NCBI RefSeq assembly: GCF_002261345.1
Contig: NZ_NEVT01000003.1
Span: 1,421,747-1,485,746 of the forward strand
Direction of reading: 5' to 3'
DNA: 64,000 bases
From: Bordetella genomosp. 2
GTDB taxonomy: Bacteria > Pseudomonadota > Gammaproteobacteria > Burkholderiales > Burkholderiaceae_B
Shown here: piece after piece, positions 36,063-45,646 of the stretch
Layout: each line of letters starts with the position of its first letter
Numbering within the stretch: position 1 is the stretch's first letter
Program-made: the position numbers and the translations under genes
Notes under the pieces: model-generated
The model's database searches: none
What the model saw: only the letters and a program-made list of their open reading frames with translations
Told to the model about the DNA's origin: nothing

Positions 36063-37244
36063 TCAATAGATTTCGAACAGGCCGGCCGCGCCCATGCCGC
36101 CGCCCACGCACATGGTGACCACGGCATGGCGCGCGCCGCGCCGGCGGCCTTCGATCAGGACGTGGCCGGCCAGCCGCGCGCCGGTCACGCCGAACGGGTG
36201 GCCCAGCGAGATGGCGCCGCCATCGACATTGAGCTTTTCCGCCGGAATGCCGAGGGTCTGCTGGCAGTACAGCGCCTGCGAGGCGAACGCCTCGTTCAGT
36301 TCCCAGAGGTCGATGTCGTCGACCTTCAGGCCGTGGCGGGCCAGCAGGCGCGGCACCGCGTATACCGGGCCGATGCCCATTTCGTCGGGTTCGCAGCCGG
36401 CGATGGCCAGGCCGCGGAACGCGCCCAGCGGCTGCAGCCCGGCGCGCTCGGCGTCGCGGGCCTCCATCAGCACGCACGCCACCGCGCCGTCCGACAGCTG
36501 CGAGGCATTGCCCGCGGTAATGAACTGGCCCGCGCCACGCACCGGCTCGAGCCTGGCCAGGTTCTCGTAGGTGGTGCCTGGACGGTTGCAGGTATCGGCG
36601 TCCACCGTGACCTCGCGCTGCGTGACCGCGCCCGTGGCCTTGTCGGTGACGGCCATGGTGGTGGTGACGGCAATGATCTCGTCGCGATAGCGGCCGGCCG
36701 CCTGGGCTTCGGCGGTGCGGCGCTGGCTTTCCACGCTGAAGCGGTCTTGCGCTTCCCGGCTGATGCCATAGCGGGCCGCGACAATGTCGGCGGTTTCGAT
36801 CATGGGCAGGTACAGGGCCGGCTTGTTTTCGAGGATCCAGGGATCGGTGCCGGCGTTGGGGTCGTCGCGCGTGCGGATGTGCGACACGCTTTCGACGCCG
36901 CCGGCGATCATCGCGGGCGCGCCGTCCATGACGATGCGCGCCGCCGCGCTGGCGATCGCCTGCAGGCCCGAGGCGCAGAAGCGGTTGACCGTGGCGCCGC
37001 CCACGCTGACGGGCAGCCCGGCGCGGATCACCGCCTGGCGGCCGATGTTGCGGCCGGTGGTGCCTTCGGGATAACCGCAGCCCAGGATGGCGTCTTCGAT
37101 CAGGGCCGGGTCGATGCCGGCGCGCTCGACCGCCGCGCGCACCGCGAAGGCGGCCAGGGTGGCCCCCGGGGTCAGGTTGAATTCGCCGCGATGGGCCTTG
37201 GTGATGGGCGTGCGGGCGGTAGAGACGATGACGGCTTCGCGCAT
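36063..37244 (-). CDS. pimB: Acetyl-CoA acyltransferase (thiolase), PimB-like
   Basis: A 393-residue thiolase. The nucleophile Cys90 lies in [10 protein letters not shown], the His in [17 protein letters not shown] and the second Cys in [14 protein letters not shown]. It cleaves 3-oxoacyl-CoA to acetyl-CoA and a CoA ester shortened by two carbons. The ATG at 37244 matches the usual [14 protein letters not shown] start; a further ATG lies 3 codons upstream. It follows the PimF-like gene, 48 bases downstream of its stop. Confidence 0.85.
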   Translation of the reverse strand: MREAVIVSTARTPITKAHRGEFNLTPGATLAAFAVRAAVERAGIDPALIEDAILGCGYPEGTTGRNIGRQAVIRAGLPVSVGGATVNRFCASGLQAIASAAARIVMDGAPAMIAGGVESVSHIRTRDDPNAGTDPWILENKPALYLPMIETADIVAARYGISREAQDRFSVESQRRTAEAQAAGRYRDEIIAVTTTMAVTDKATGAVTQREVTVDADTCNRPGTTYENLARLEPVRGAGQFITAGNASQLSDGAVACVLMEARDAERAGLQPLGAFRGLAIAGCEPDEMGIGPVYAVPRLLARHGLKVDDIDLWELNEAFASQALYCQQTLGIPAEKLNVDGGAISLGHPFGVTGARLAGHVLIEGRRRGARHAVVTMCVGGGMGAAGLFEIY

Positions 37245-37292
37245 GGCGGGCAATCCAGTAAAGATAATGGGAACGGCGGGGCGGCCGGGCGG

Positions 37293-39413
37293 TCAGGCGT
37301 GGTTCAGGCTGGCGAAAGTCCGGCCGCTTTCGGCCAGTTCGACCAGCAGCGGCGCCGGTTTCCAGAAATGGGGATCCTGGGGGGCGAATTCGCGTATGTC
37401 GGCGAGGATGCGCGGCAGGCCGACCTGGTCGGCGTAGTGCATCGGGCCGCCGCGATGGCGCGGAAAGCCATAGCCGTACAGGAACGCCACATCGACATCG
37501 AGCGGCCGCAGCGCAATGCCTTCGCGCACGACGTTGGCGGCTTCGTTGATCATGGCGGCCAGGTAGCGGCGCTGGATTTCTTCCTGGTCGAACGCGCGCG
37601 GCGTGATGCCGGCGCGCTGGCGCTCGGCGTCGATGATGGCCAGCACTTCGGGGTCGGGCGTGCCCGTGCGCGCGCCGTCCGGGTACAGATAGAAGCCGCG
37701 GCCGGTTTTCTGGCCGAACCAGCCGCGCTCGCACAGGCGGTCGGCGATCTGCACGTAGCGCAGTTGCGGGTCGCGCGTGGCGGCGCGCCGCTTGCGGGTG
37801 GCCCAGCCGATGTCGCCGCCGGCCAGGTCGGTCATCTGGTAGGGGCCCATGGGATAGCCGAAGGCGCGCACGGCGTCGTCGATCTGGTAGGGCGAGGCGC
37901 CGTCTTCCATCATCAGTTCGGCGGCCTGGCGGTGCACGGCCAGGATGCGGTTGGCAATGAAGCCGTCGCACACGCCGGCGCGCACCGGAACCTTGCGCAG
38001 GCGCCGCGCCAGCTCGAAGCCGGTGGCCACGGTGTCGGGCGCGCTGCGGCCGCCCACCACCACTTCCAGCAGCTTCATGATGTTGGCCGGCGAGAAGAAG
38101 TGCAGGCCCAGCACGTCGGCCGGGCGCCGCGTGGCGGCGGCGATGCGGTCGATGTCCAGGTATGAGGTGTTGCTGGCCAGTACCGCGCCGGGCTTGGCGA
38201 CGCGGTCGAGCGCGGCGAACACGGCGGTCTTGACGTCCATGTCTTCGAACACGGCTTCGACGATGAGATCGGCGTCGGCCAGCGCGTCGTAGGAGGTGGC
38301 GCCGCGGTAGCGGGCCATGCGCTCGGCCTTGCCGGCGGCGTCCAGCCGGCCTTTCTTGATGAGCAGGTCGTACACCTGCTCGACGCGGGCGCGGCCGCGC
38401 GCCAGGGCGGCGTCGTCCTGCTCGACCATGACCACCGGCAGCCCGGCGTCCAGCATGGCGACGGCGATGCCGGCGCCCATGGTGCCGCCGCCGACCACGC
38501 CCAGGCGTTCCAGCGGACGCGGCTGGGCAGCGCGGGTCTCGGGCGCCTTGGCGGTCTCGCGTTCGGCGAAGAAGGCATGCACCAGGCCGGCGCGTTGCGG
38601 GCTGTCCAGGCATTGCAGGAACAGGGCCCGCTCGGTGCGCAGGCCGGCGTCGAACGGCTGGTCGAGCGCGGCCTGCACCGCGTCGATGATCTTGGCGGGC
38701 GAGAACAGGCCGCGTGCGCGCGCCTCGACCTGGGCGCGGGCGGCATCGATGGCCGCCTGGGCGGCGGCCCGGTCGGCCAGCGCGGCCGTGGCGTCGCGGG
38801 TGCGCCTTGGCGCCGCGCCTTGCGCCAGCAGTTCGCGCGCATAGGCCAGCCCCGCCGCCAGGGCGTCGGCGCCGCTGTCCAGCCGGTCGACCAGCCCCAG
38901 CGACAGGGCTTCTTCGGCGCTGGCATGCCGGCCCGAGAGCATCAGGTCCAGTGCGGCGGCGGCGCCGGCCAGGCGCGGCGCGCGCTGCGTGCCGCCGGCG
39001 CCCGGCAACAGGCCCAGGTTAACTTCCGGCAGGCCCAGCCTGGCGCCGGGCAGGGCGATGCGGTAGTGGGCCGCCAGGGCGATCTCCAGCCCGCCGCCCA
39101 GCGCCGCGCCGTGCAGCGCCGCCACGACCGGCTTGGCGCTGGCCTCGATGGCGTTGCATACGTCGGGCAGCGCGGGCGGCTGGGGCGGCTTGCCGAATTC
39201 GCGGATGTCGGCGCCCGCGATGAAGTTCCGCCCGGCGCCGACCAGCAGCACCGCCTGCACCGAGGCATCGTCCTGCGCGGCCTGGATCGCGTCGGCCAGC
39301 CCGCGCCTGACGTCGGCGCTCAGCGCGTTGACCGGGGGATTGTCGATGGTGAGGACCAGGATGCCGTCGTGCCGTTGCGAGGCAACGGCGCCGTGGGGCG
39401 CGCGCTCTGCCAT
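37293..39413 (-). CDS. pimF: Bifunctional enoyl-CoA hydratase / 3-hydroxyacyl-CoA dehydrogenase, PimF-like
   Basis: A 706-residue fusion enzyme. Residues 1-190 are a crotonase fold ([44 protein letters not shown]). Residues about 290-470 are the NAD-binding 3-hydroxyacyl-CoA dehydrogenase domain ([47 protein letters not shown]), followed by its C-terminal domain. It performs the hydration and oxidation steps of beta-oxidation. It is the first gene after a divergent LysR gene and so leads the operon. Confidence 0.85.
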   Translation of the reverse strand: MAERAPHGAVASQRHDGILVLTIDNPPVNALSADVRRGLADAIQAAQDDASVQAVLLVGAGRNFIAGADIREFGKPPQPPALPDVCNAIEASAKPVVAALHGAALGGGLEIALAAHYRIALPGARLGLPEVNLGLLPGAGGTQRAPRLAGAAAALDLMLSGRHASAEEALSLGLVDRLDSGADALAAGLAYARELLAQGAAPRRTRDATAALADRAAAQAAIDAARAQVEARARGLFSPAKIIDAVQAALDQPFDAGLRTERALFLQCLDSPQRAGLVHAFFAERETAKAPETRAAQPRPLERLGVVGGGTMGAGIAVAMLDAGLPVVMVEQDDAALARGRARVEQVYDLLIKKGRLDAAGKAERMARYRGATSYDALADADLIVEAVFEDMDVKTAVFAALDRVAKPGAVLASNTSYLDIDRIAAATRRPADVLGLHFFSPANIMKLLEVVVGGRSAPDTVATGFELARRLRKVPVRAGVCDGFIANRILAVHRQAAELMMEDGASPYQIDDAVRAFGYPMGPYQMTDLAGGDIGWATRKRRAATRDPQLRYVQIADRLCERGWFGQKTGRGFYLYPDGARTGTPDPEVLAIIDAERQRAGITPRAFDQEEIQRRYLAAMINEAANVVREGIALRPLDVDVAFLYGYGFPRHRGGPMHYADQVGLPRILADIREFAPQDPHFWKPAPLLVELAESGRTFASLNHA

Positions 39414-39498
39414 GGGATGTCGTCTCCGGAGATGCAGGCCAGCGGGCCTGTCTGGTGTGATGTGCGTAACCGTCCTATTCTTCCCCAGCAAGGAAGTC

Positions 39499-39545
39499 TT
39501 GACAATGGCATCAAGAGTTGACACTGCGTACAAGAAAATTTGACA
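39499..39545. promoter_or_regulatory. Three phased TTGACA motifs in the pimF-lysR gap
   Basis: TTGACA occurs at 39499-39504, 39518-39523 and 39540-39545, spaced 19 and 22 bases apart. CTTGA at 39498 also pairs with TCAAG at 39511. The phased repeats could be LysR binding sites or promoter -35 boxes for the divergent genes. Confidence 0.5.
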
Positions 39546-39555
39546 ATTGCGCCTC

Positions 39556-40479
39556 ATGGACACCAAATCGCTGACCCTGCTGGTCGAGATCCTCGACGCC
39601 GGCAACCTGAGCGAAGCCGCGCGCCGGCTGAAGATGACGCGCGCCAATGTCAGCTACCACCTGAACCAGCTCGAGCGGGCCGTGGGCATGCAACTCGTGC
39701 GCCGCACGACGCGCCGGGTCGAGCCCACCGAGATCGGCCTGAAGCTGTACCAGCACGGCCGCAGCATTCGCGACGAGCTGGCCGCGGCGCGCGAATCGGT
39801 CGAATCGCTCGGCAAGACGCCGCAGGGCCGGGTGCGCCTGAGCGTGCCGAGCGGCTACGGGCAGTTCGTCATGTCGCCGTGGCTGCTGGAATTCATGCGC
39901 AGCTATCCCGGCATCGTGCTGGACGTGCTGTTCGAGAACAGCGTGGAAGACCTGCTGCGCGAAGAGGTGGACCTGGCCGTGCGCATCATGTCCGAACCGC
40001 CCGGCCACCTGGTGGCGCGCGAGCTGGGCCGGGTCCGCTACGTGGCCTGCGCCTCGCCCGCCTATGCGGCGCGGCGCGGCCTGCCGGCGCGGCCGGAGGC
40101 GCTGTGCGGCGCGCCCATCATCAGCGCCGCGGTCATCGGCCGGCCGCTGCGGCTGTCGGCCTACCAGGGCAACCAGCGCCAGCAGGTCGTGCTGGAGCCC
40201 ACCGTGGTGTCGCGCAATTATCCGTTCCTGCGCGACGCGGCGCTGGCCGGGCTGGGCATCGCGGTGGTGCCGGACTACGTGGTGCACGAGGACATCGCGC
40301 AGGGCCGCCTGCTGACCGCGCTGGAGCAGTGGCGCCTGAGCATTTTCGGGCGCAGCATGTACCTGCTGTACATGCCGAGCCGCCATCATCCGCGCGCGCT
40401 GGCGATGCTGATCGAGTTCATCCTGGCCAAGGCCCTGGCGGCCCACGAAGGCCGGCCGGGGCTGCTGCCGCCGGGGTGA
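39556..40479 (+). CDS. LysR-family regulator of the pim-like operon
   Basis: A 307-residue LysR protein. Residues 1-60 form the helix-turn-helix (LSEAARRLKMTRANVSYHLNQL), and the remainder is a two-lobed effector domain. It is divergent from the pimF-like gene, with a 142-base gap holding TTGACA repeats, and likely activates that operon in response to a pathway intermediate. The ATG at 39556 is preferred to a TTG at 39547. The substrate is unknown. Confidence 0.87.
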   Translation: MDTKSLTLLVEILDAGNLSEAARRLKMTRANVSYHLNQLERAVGMQLVRRTTRRVEPTEIGLKLYQHGRSIRDELAAARESVESLGKTPQGRVRLSVPSGYGQFVMSPWLLEFMRSYPGIVLDVLFENSVEDLLREEVDLAVRIMSEPPGHLVARELGRVRYVACASPAYAARRGLPARPEALCGAPIISAAVIGRPLRLSAYQGNQRQQVVLEPTVVSRNYPFLRDAALAGLGIAVVPDYVVHEDIAQGRLLTALEQWRLSIFGRSMYLLYMPSRHHPRALAMLIEFILAKALAAHEGRPGLLPPG

Positions 40480-40507
40480 GCGGCGTGGATGGTCGCGCCG
40501 CGAGCCA

Positions 40508-40540
40508 GGATGTCAGACACCTGCGCATCGCGGGACATCC
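40508..40540. repeat. Variant GTCAGACAC repeat with inverted ends
   Basis: GGATGTCAGACACCTGCG at 40508-40525 shares the TGTCAGACACC core of the cluster at 2032-2136. Its first seven bases GGATGTC are inverted at 40534-40540 (GACATCC), which would form a hairpin between the convergent LysR and amidohydrolase genes and may act as a terminator. Confidence 0.55.
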
Positions 40541-40559
40541 TTGCCTATTACGCAGGCGC

Positions 40560-41822
40560 CTACCGCGGCGCATCGGCGCCAAAGGCGCGCAGGAAGTCGA
40601 GAACCGCCTGGCCGGCCAGCTGCGCGTCGGCGGCCGTCATGGTTTCCTGGGGGTTGTGGCTGACGCCGCCGTTGCCGCAGCGCACGAACAGCATGCTGGC
40701 CGGCACCACGCGCCCCAGCAGCATGGCGTCGTGGCCGGCGCCCGACGGCAGGTCCAGGACCGTCACGCCCTGCTTCGCCACGGCCTGCCGCCAGAGCGCC
40801 TGGTGCGACGGGGCGCAGGGCGTGGCGGGCACGCGCATCAGTTCTTCACAAGTCCACTCGATGCGGCGGCGCGCGCAGATCTCGGCGATGCGCGCTTCGA
40901 GGTCGTCCAGCGCCCGGTCGCGCTCCGCATCCTGCGCGGCGCGCACGTCCAGCGTCAGGTGGCAGGCGCCCGGGATGACGTTGATGGAGCCGCCGGGCAC
41001 TTCCAGCATGCCGACCGTGCCGACCAGCCCGGGCGCCTGGGCGCAGCGGGCCTCGACGGCCAGCACGATCTCGGCGGCCGCGCAGGCGGCGTCGCGGCGC
41101 AGGTCCATGGGGGTGGTGCCGGCATGGCCGGCGGCGCCGGCCAGCGTTACCCGGCGCCGTACGCAGCCGGCGATGGAGGTCACCACGCCCAGCGGCAGGC
41201 CGCGCTGCTGCAGGACCGGGCCCTGCTCGATGTGCACTTCGAAATAATGGCGCAGGCGCGAGTCGACGGCCTGGCCGGCCGCGCCCGCGGGGTCGAGGCC
41301 GGCGTCGTGCATGGCCTGGCGCAGCGGGATGCCGTCGGCGTCCTGCCGGTCGAGCTGGGCCCCATCGAACGCGCCGATGTAGGCCGACGACCCGAGGAAC
41401 GAGCCGCCGTAGCGCACGCCTTCTTCCTCGGCGAAGCCGACCACTTCGAAGTCGAACGGCAGCCGTTCGCCGCGCCGGTGCAGCTCGGCCACCACCGCGA
41501 TGGGCAGCAGGATGCCGAGCCGGCCGTCGTACTTGCCGCCGTCGCGCACGGTGTCGTAATGGCTGCCGGTGGCCACCAGCATCGGCTCGTCGCAGCCGGG
41601 CGCGGCGCGGTAGCGGCCGATGACGTTGCCGACGGCATCCTGCCGCACGGTGTCGAAACCGGCTTCCTGCATCCATGCTTGCAACTGGCGGGCCGTCGCC
41701 CGGTGGGCCGGCGTCAGGTAGGTGCAGGTGAGGTTGTCGGGATGGTCGGACCAGCGGGCGAGCGCTTCGGCATGAGCCATGACGGCATCGCCGAACGGCG
41801 CGGTGGAAGAAGGCGTGGACAT
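40560..41822 (-). CDS. M20-family amidohydrolase, AllC/N-carbamoylase-like
   Basis: A 420-residue metal-dependent hydrolase. Metal ligands are in ATGSHYDTVRDGGKYDGR (His, Asp), FAEEEGVRYGGS (Glu pair) and VHIEQGPVL (His), and a dimerisation lid region lies in the centre. The family includes allantoate amidohydrolase and N-carbamoyl-amino-acid hydrolases, so the substrate is probably a ureido or carbamoyl compound. The ATG at 41822 gives MSTPSS. No hydantoinase is adjacent. Confidence 0.82.
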   Translation of the reverse strand: MSTPSSTAPFGDAVMAHAEALARWSDHPDNLTCTYLTPAHRATARQLQAWMQEAGFDTVRQDAVGNVIGRYRAAPGCDEPMLVATGSHYDTVRDGGKYDGRLGILLPIAVVAELHRRGERLPFDFEVVGFAEEEGVRYGGSFLGSSAYIGAFDGAQLDRQDADGIPLRQAMHDAGLDPAGAAGQAVDSRLRHYFEVHIEQGPVLQQRGLPLGVVTSIAGCVRRRVTLAGAAGHAGTTPMDLRRDAACAAAEIVLAVEARCAQAPGLVGTVGMLEVPGGSINVIPGACHLTLDVRAAQDAERDRALDDLEARIAEICARRRIEWTCEELMRVPATPCAPSHQALWRQAVAKQGVTVLDLPSGAGHDAMLLGRVVPASMLFVRCGNGGVSHNPQETMTAADAQLAGQAVLDFLRAFGADAPR

Positions 41823-41906
41823 GGCGTATTGGAATGAAGGCGGCGGTTTCTTATACCATTGCGGCCGCATTCGTAGAATGCCGGTTTGCGTGCACGAGGA
41901 ACTGAT

Positions 41907-42638
41907 ATGGGCAACGAAGAGCGCGACGCCGACCGGGCGCACTGGTCGCGCGTGGCCGACCAGTGGATCGCCTGGGCCCGCGCGCCGGGCCACGACGCTT
42001 TCTGGGCGTATCGCGATGCGCTGCTGGCGTTTGTGGGCCCCGGCACGGGCGCGGCGCTGGACGTCGGCTGCGGCGAGGGGCGGGTGGCGCGCGCGCTGAC
42101 AGCGCTGGGCTACCGGGTCACCGCGGCCGATCCGGTCGAGCGCTTCGTGGCGGCGGCCGCGGCCGCCGATTCGGCCGACGCCTATGCGGTCGCGCCGGCC
42201 GCCGCGCTGCCGTTCGCGCCGGCCAGTTTCGACCTGGCCATGGCCTACAACGTGCTGATGGACGTCCAGGATGTGCCCGCCGCGCTGGCCGGGATCCGGC
42301 GCGTGCTGCGACCCGACGGCGCGCTGTTCGTCTCGATCGTGCACCCGTTCGCCGACCGCGGCCAGTTCGCCGACTCCCGACCGGACGCGCCGTTCGTGCT
42401 GCAGGGCTCGTACTTCGGCCGCCAGCGCTTCGAGGGCACGGAAGCGCGCAACGGCCTGAGCATGGATTTCGCCGGCTGGTCGCTGCCGCTGGAAGACTAC
42501 ATGGCCGCACTGGAGCAGGCCGGCTTCGCCGTCGTGGCGTTGCGCGAGCCGCGCCCGGATATACGGGCGCGGCCGGACCTGGCCCGCTGGAACCGCATGC
42601 CGATGTTCCTCTGGTTGAAGGCCCGGCCGCTGCCCTGA
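41907..42638 (+). CDS. Class I SAM-dependent methyltransferase
   Basis: A 243-residue methyltransferase. The SAM-binding motif is ALDVGCGEGRVARAL (residues about 51-65), followed by AADPVERF and later SFDLAMAYNVLMDVQD; a C-terminal Rossmann half completes the fold. It has a good ribosome-binding site (GAGGAACTGAT) upstream of the ATG. The substrate is unknown. It is divergent from the amidohydrolase gene, and convergent with a GST gene on its far side. Confidence 0.84.
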   Translation: MGNEERDADRAHWSRVADQWIAWARAPGHDAFWAYRDALLAFVGPGTGAALDVGCGEGRVARALTALGYRVTAADPVERFVAAAAAADSADAYAVAPAAALPFAPASFDLAMAYNVLMDVQDVPAALAGIRRVLRPDGALFVSIVHPFADRGQFADSRPDAPFVLQGSYFGRQRFEGTEARNGLSMDFAGWSLPLEDYMAALEQAGFAVVALREPRPDIRARPDLARWNRMPMFLWLKARPLP

Positions 42639-42659
42639 AACCGCGGCCGCGCGCCTGGC

Positions 42660-43361
42660 TCAGCGCGGCAGCAGCGCCAGCGCATCGGCCAGCGCGATCT
42701 CGCCCTGGTAGCCGCCGCCGGACGCAGGCGCCCGCCCGGCTTCGATGCCATGTGCGAACGCCACCGCCGGGTCGGCCTGCAGGCGATCGTACAGGCGGCT
42801 GAGATTGGGATAGTCACGCCGGTCGAGCACCGCGTGATAGTCGGCCCAGCGCGCGATGCCGGCAAAGTAGGCGTCGGCCACGCTGCGGCGCTCGCCCAGC
42901 AGCCACGGCCCGTCGCCCAGCAGGGCGTCCAGGGTGGCATGCGTTTTTTCGACCTTGTCGCGGCCATACTCGGCCAGCGCGGTCCTGGCGGCGCCTTCTA
43001 GGTCATGTTCGAGCACGTGCCACAACGGAGCGAAAGCGTTGAAGAAGCTCGTGTTCAGATAGGCCAGCATCTGGTTCAGGCGGTCGAAGTCGCGGCTGCC
43101 TTGCGGATGGCCGAGCCCCTGGGCAATGCCGCGCGCGCCGATGTGGTTGAGAATGGCCATGCTTTCGGTGATCACGTCGCCGGCCGCGCTCAGGTAAGCA
43201 GGGGTCTCGGCCGCCGGGTTGATGCGGCGGAAGTCCGCGCCGGAGACGGCCTCGGGCATCTGGATCCGGCACAGCCGGTAGGGCTGGCCCAGCCACTCGA
43301 GCGCCACGATGCTGCCGAACGAGCAGCCGGAAGGGACGCCGTAGAAAAGAATAGGGGTCAT
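42660..43361 (-). CDS. Glutathione S-transferase family protein
   Basis: A 233-residue GST. The N-terminus has LFYGVPSGCSFGSIVALEWL with a Cys near the usual active-site position and then INPAAETPAYL and ITESMAILNHI; the C-terminal helical domain has LGERRSVADAYFAGIARW. The start at 43361 begins at the domain, with an AGGAG upstream. It is divergent from a LysR gene at 43487, which may regulate it. The substrate is unknown. Confidence 0.85.
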   Translation of the reverse strand: MTPILFYGVPSGCSFGSIVALEWLGQPYRLCRIQMPEAVSGADFRRINPAAETPAYLSAAGDVITESMAILNHIGARGIAQGLGHPQGSRDFDRLNQMLAYLNTSFFNAFAPLWHVLEHDLEGAARTALAEYGRDKVEKTHATLDALLGDGPWLLGERRSVADAYFAGIARWADYHAVLDRRDYPNLSRLYDRLQADPAVAFAHGIEAGRAPASGGGYQGEIALADALALLPR

Positions 43362-43427
43362 GTCGTGCTCCTGTAGGGGCGCCGCCGGGTGCGGCGCGTG
43401 GGCATGACTATCCCGCAGTGGACGATG

Positions 43428-43475
43428 GTTGAGTAGTCGGTCAAAATTCAACCTGAAGTCCACATTTATAGACTT
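43428..43475. promoter_or_regulatory. Inverted repeats in the GST-LysR gap
   Basis: GTTGA at 43428-43432 pairs with TCAAC at 43448-43452, and AAGTC at 43456-43460 pairs with GACTT at 43471-43475. They lie in the gap between divergent GST and LysR genes, with a TATA-rich patch at 43465-43470. They are plausible LysR sites. Confidence 0.42.
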
Positions 43476-43486
43476 TGCGTGGCGCC

Positions 43487-44380
43487 ATGCTCAACCTGAA
43501 CGACCTGCATTTCTTCGTCGCCGCCGTCGACCAGGGCGGCTTCGCGGCGGCCGCGCGCCGCCTGGACGTGCCCAAATCCACGGTCAGCAAGCGGGTGGCC
43601 GAGCTCGAGCGCGCGCTGGCGGCGCGGCTGGTGCATCGCACTTCGCGCAGCTTCACGCTGACCGACATCGGCCGCGATTTCTACGAGCATGCGCGGGCGG
43701 CCATCATAGAGACCGAGGCCGCGCAGGACATCGTGCGCCGCCGTGCCGCCGAGCCGAGCGGCCGGGTGCGCCTGACTGCTTCGATGCCGGTGGCGCAGCA
43801 GTACCTGGCGCCGCACTTGCCGGCGCTGGTGGCGGCCTATCCGAAGCTGCACGTGCTGCTGGACGTATCGGACCGCTACGTGGACCTGGTGCAGGAAGGA
43901 TTCGACATCGCGGTGCGCAGTCATTTCGCGCCCTTGCCCGATTCCGATCTGGTGCAGCGGCCGCTGGCCCGCGAGCCGCTCATCCTGGTCGCCGCGCCCG
44001 CCTACCTGGGCGCGCATCCGGCGCCCCTGGAGCCGGCGGACCTGGCCGCCCATCATGGCCTGCTGAGCGGCCCGGCGGCCGGCACCTGGCGCCTGGCGCG
44101 CCCCGCTGATGCCTCGCCACCCGTGAGCGTGGTGCCGCTGCCGCGCGCTACCGCCAACGAATCGACCGTGCTGTCGAGCCTGGCGGAGGCCGGCCTGGGC
44201 ATCGCCTGCCTGCCGGCCAGCCTGTGCCGCGCGGCGCTGGATGCGGGACGCCTGCGGCGCGTGCTGGACGGATGGGAAGCCGGGAGCGTCACCACCTCGC
44301 TGGTGATGCCGCATCGGCGCGGCCAGTTGCCGGGTGTGCGCGCGGTCGTGGATTTCCTGGTGGAGCGGGTCGGCGGCTGA
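43487..44380 (+). CDS. LysR-family regulator
   Basis: A 297-residue LysR protein with helix-turn-helix GFAAAARRLDVPKSTVSKRV (residues about 18-37) and a typical effector domain (VRLTASMPVAQQYLAPHLP). It is divergent from the GST gene at 42660 and probably regulates it. The ATG at 43487 yields MLNLNDLHFFVAAVD, the standard start; a GTG at 43475 is less likely. Confidence 0.87.
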   Translation: MLNLNDLHFFVAAVDQGGFAAAARRLDVPKSTVSKRVAELERALAARLVHRTSRSFTLTDIGRDFYEHARAAIIETEAAQDIVRRRAAEPSGRVRLTASMPVAQQYLAPHLPALVAAYPKLHVLLDVSDRYVDLVQEGFDIAVRSHFAPLPDSDLVQRPLAREPLILVAAPAYLGAHPAPLEPADLAAHHGLLSGPAAGTWRLARPADASPPVSVVPLPRATANESTVLSSLAEAGLGIACLPASLCRAALDAGRLRRVLDGWEAGSVTTSLVMPHRRGQLPGVRAVVDFLVERVGG

Positions 44381-44385
44381 CGGCC

Positions 44386-45129
44386 TCAGCGCCGCGCGGC
44401 CACCAGCAGGAGCATGGGCCGTTCGCGCTCATCCTGCAGCGCGGGCAGCTCGGCCAGTTGCTGCGGGGTCGGGCCCCAGTCCTCGACATGGGTCAGGGTG
44501 AAGCCGGCGCGCATCACGCCATTGAGCAGTGTGCCCAGGGTGCGATGCTGCTTGATCACGCCGGGCGCCAGCCAGTCGGTGCGGCGGGGGCCTTCGACCT
44601 GGTAGTTGTCCACCGGCCAGCTGCGGCGGCCTTCGGCATCGATGATCCAGTCGGGGCGGCGCGACGCCATGTAGATGGGGTGCTCGATCGAGAACACCAG
44701 GCTGCCGCCCGGCGCGAGGGCGCGATGCACCGTGGCCAGCAGGCGCGCCAGGTCTTCGATGTAGTGCAGGGTCAGCGAACTGTACGCCAGGCCGAACGCG
44801 GCCTCGGGCAGGGCCAGGGTTTCCAGGTCGGCGCGCGTGTAGGTGATGGCGGCGCCGGCCGCGCCGGCCTGCGCATCGAGTTCGGCGGCGCGTTCCAGCA
44901 TGCGGGCCGAGACATCCAGGCCGAGCACCGAGCGCGCGCCATGGGCGGCGGCCCAGCGGCAGAACCAGCCGTAGCCGCAGCCCAGGTCGACGATATCCAG
45001 CCCGCGCACCTCGGGCAGCAGGGCGCGCAGCGCGGGCCATTCGGGCGCGCCATCCAAACCGTGCACGGAGCGGTTCAACTGGCTGTAGCCGGCGAAGAAA
45101 TCGGGGTTGTCGTAGATGTTCTGGGTCAT
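44386..45129 (-). CDS. Class I SAM-dependent methyltransferase
   Basis: A 247-residue methyltransferase. SAM-binding motif IVDLGCGYGWFCRWA at about residues 46-60, then LGLDVSARMLERA and LAYSSLTLHYIEDLARLL, and VFSIEHPIYMASRRP near the C-terminal half. It resembles UbiE-type methyltransferases, but the substrate is not known. Convergent with the LysR gene and divergent from the GFA-family gene. Confidence 0.84.
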   Translation of the reverse strand: MTQNIYDNPDFFAGYSQLNRSVHGLDGAPEWPALRALLPEVRGLDIVDLGCGYGWFCRWAAAHGARSVLGLDVSARMLERAAELDAQAGAAGAAITYTRADLETLALPEAAFGLAYSSLTLHYIEDLARLLATVHRALAPGGSLVFSIEHPIYMASRRPDWIIDAEGRRSWPVDNYQVEGPRRTDWLAPGVIKQHRTLGTLLNGVMRAGFTLTHVEDWGPTPQQLAELPALQDERERPMLLLVAARR

Positions 45130-45206
45130 GCACCGTTTATAACCCGGCCTGCGGTAGACTCGTCGCCATGAATGGCCGGTCCATGTGCCGTGTTCGGGAG
45201 ATTGCC

Positions 45207-45557
45207 ATGTCGTTCCAGGGTAGCTGTCATTGCGGCGCGGTCCGCTTCACGGTGGACGCGGATCCGCCCGCTTCGGCCATCAGCTGCAACTGTTCGCACT
45301 GTCGCCGCAAGGGGTTCCTGCTGGCGTTCTTTCCCGCCGAGCGCTTCACGCTGGAGGCAGGCGAGGAGGCCTTGCAGGACTACGCGTTCAACACCCACAA
45401 GATCAACCATCGCTTCTGCCGCCACTGCGGCACCCAGGCCTTCGCGTACGGCGCCAACCCGGATGGCTCGCCGGTGCGCGCGGTGAACCTGCGCTGCGTG
45501 CCCGCCATCGACCTGGACGCCCTGACGCTGCAGCAGTTCGACGGGGCGTCCCACTAG
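45207..45557 (+). CDS. GFA/CENP-V family zinc protein
   Basis: A 116-residue protein of the glutathione-dependent formaldehyde-activating (GFA)/CENP-V family. Zinc-binding cysteines are arranged as CHCGAV near residue 7, CNCSHC at about residues 29-34 and CRHCG further on. The family binds one or two zinc ions; proven activity is limited. The ATG at 45207 starts at the first conserved strand, with GGGAG upstream. Confidence 0.87.
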   Translation: MSFQGSCHCGAVRFTVDADPPASAISCNCSHCRRKGFLLAFFPAERFTLEAGEEALQDYAFNTHKINHRFCRHCGTQAFAYGANPDGSPVRAVNLRCVPAIDLDALTLQQFDGASH

Positions 45558-45646
45558 GCCCGCGGCGCCACATTTCGACCGCGGCCGCAACATGCGCGCG
45601 GCCGGGCGGGCACACTACCGCCTGGGACCACGCCTGGGGAGGGGCG

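Noticed and set aside
36051..38165. A 704-codon plus-strand open frame opposite the thiolase and PimF-like genes
   Set aside because: Low-complexity composition, no ribosome-binding site and clear real genes on the other strand.
34852..38613. A 1,253-codon open frame on the minus strand spanning several pim-like genes
   Set aside because: Only its 3' part (34852-36048, the PimC-like gene) is real; the rest has an Arg/Pro/Gly-rich composition and runs out of frame through the thiolase and PimF-like genes.
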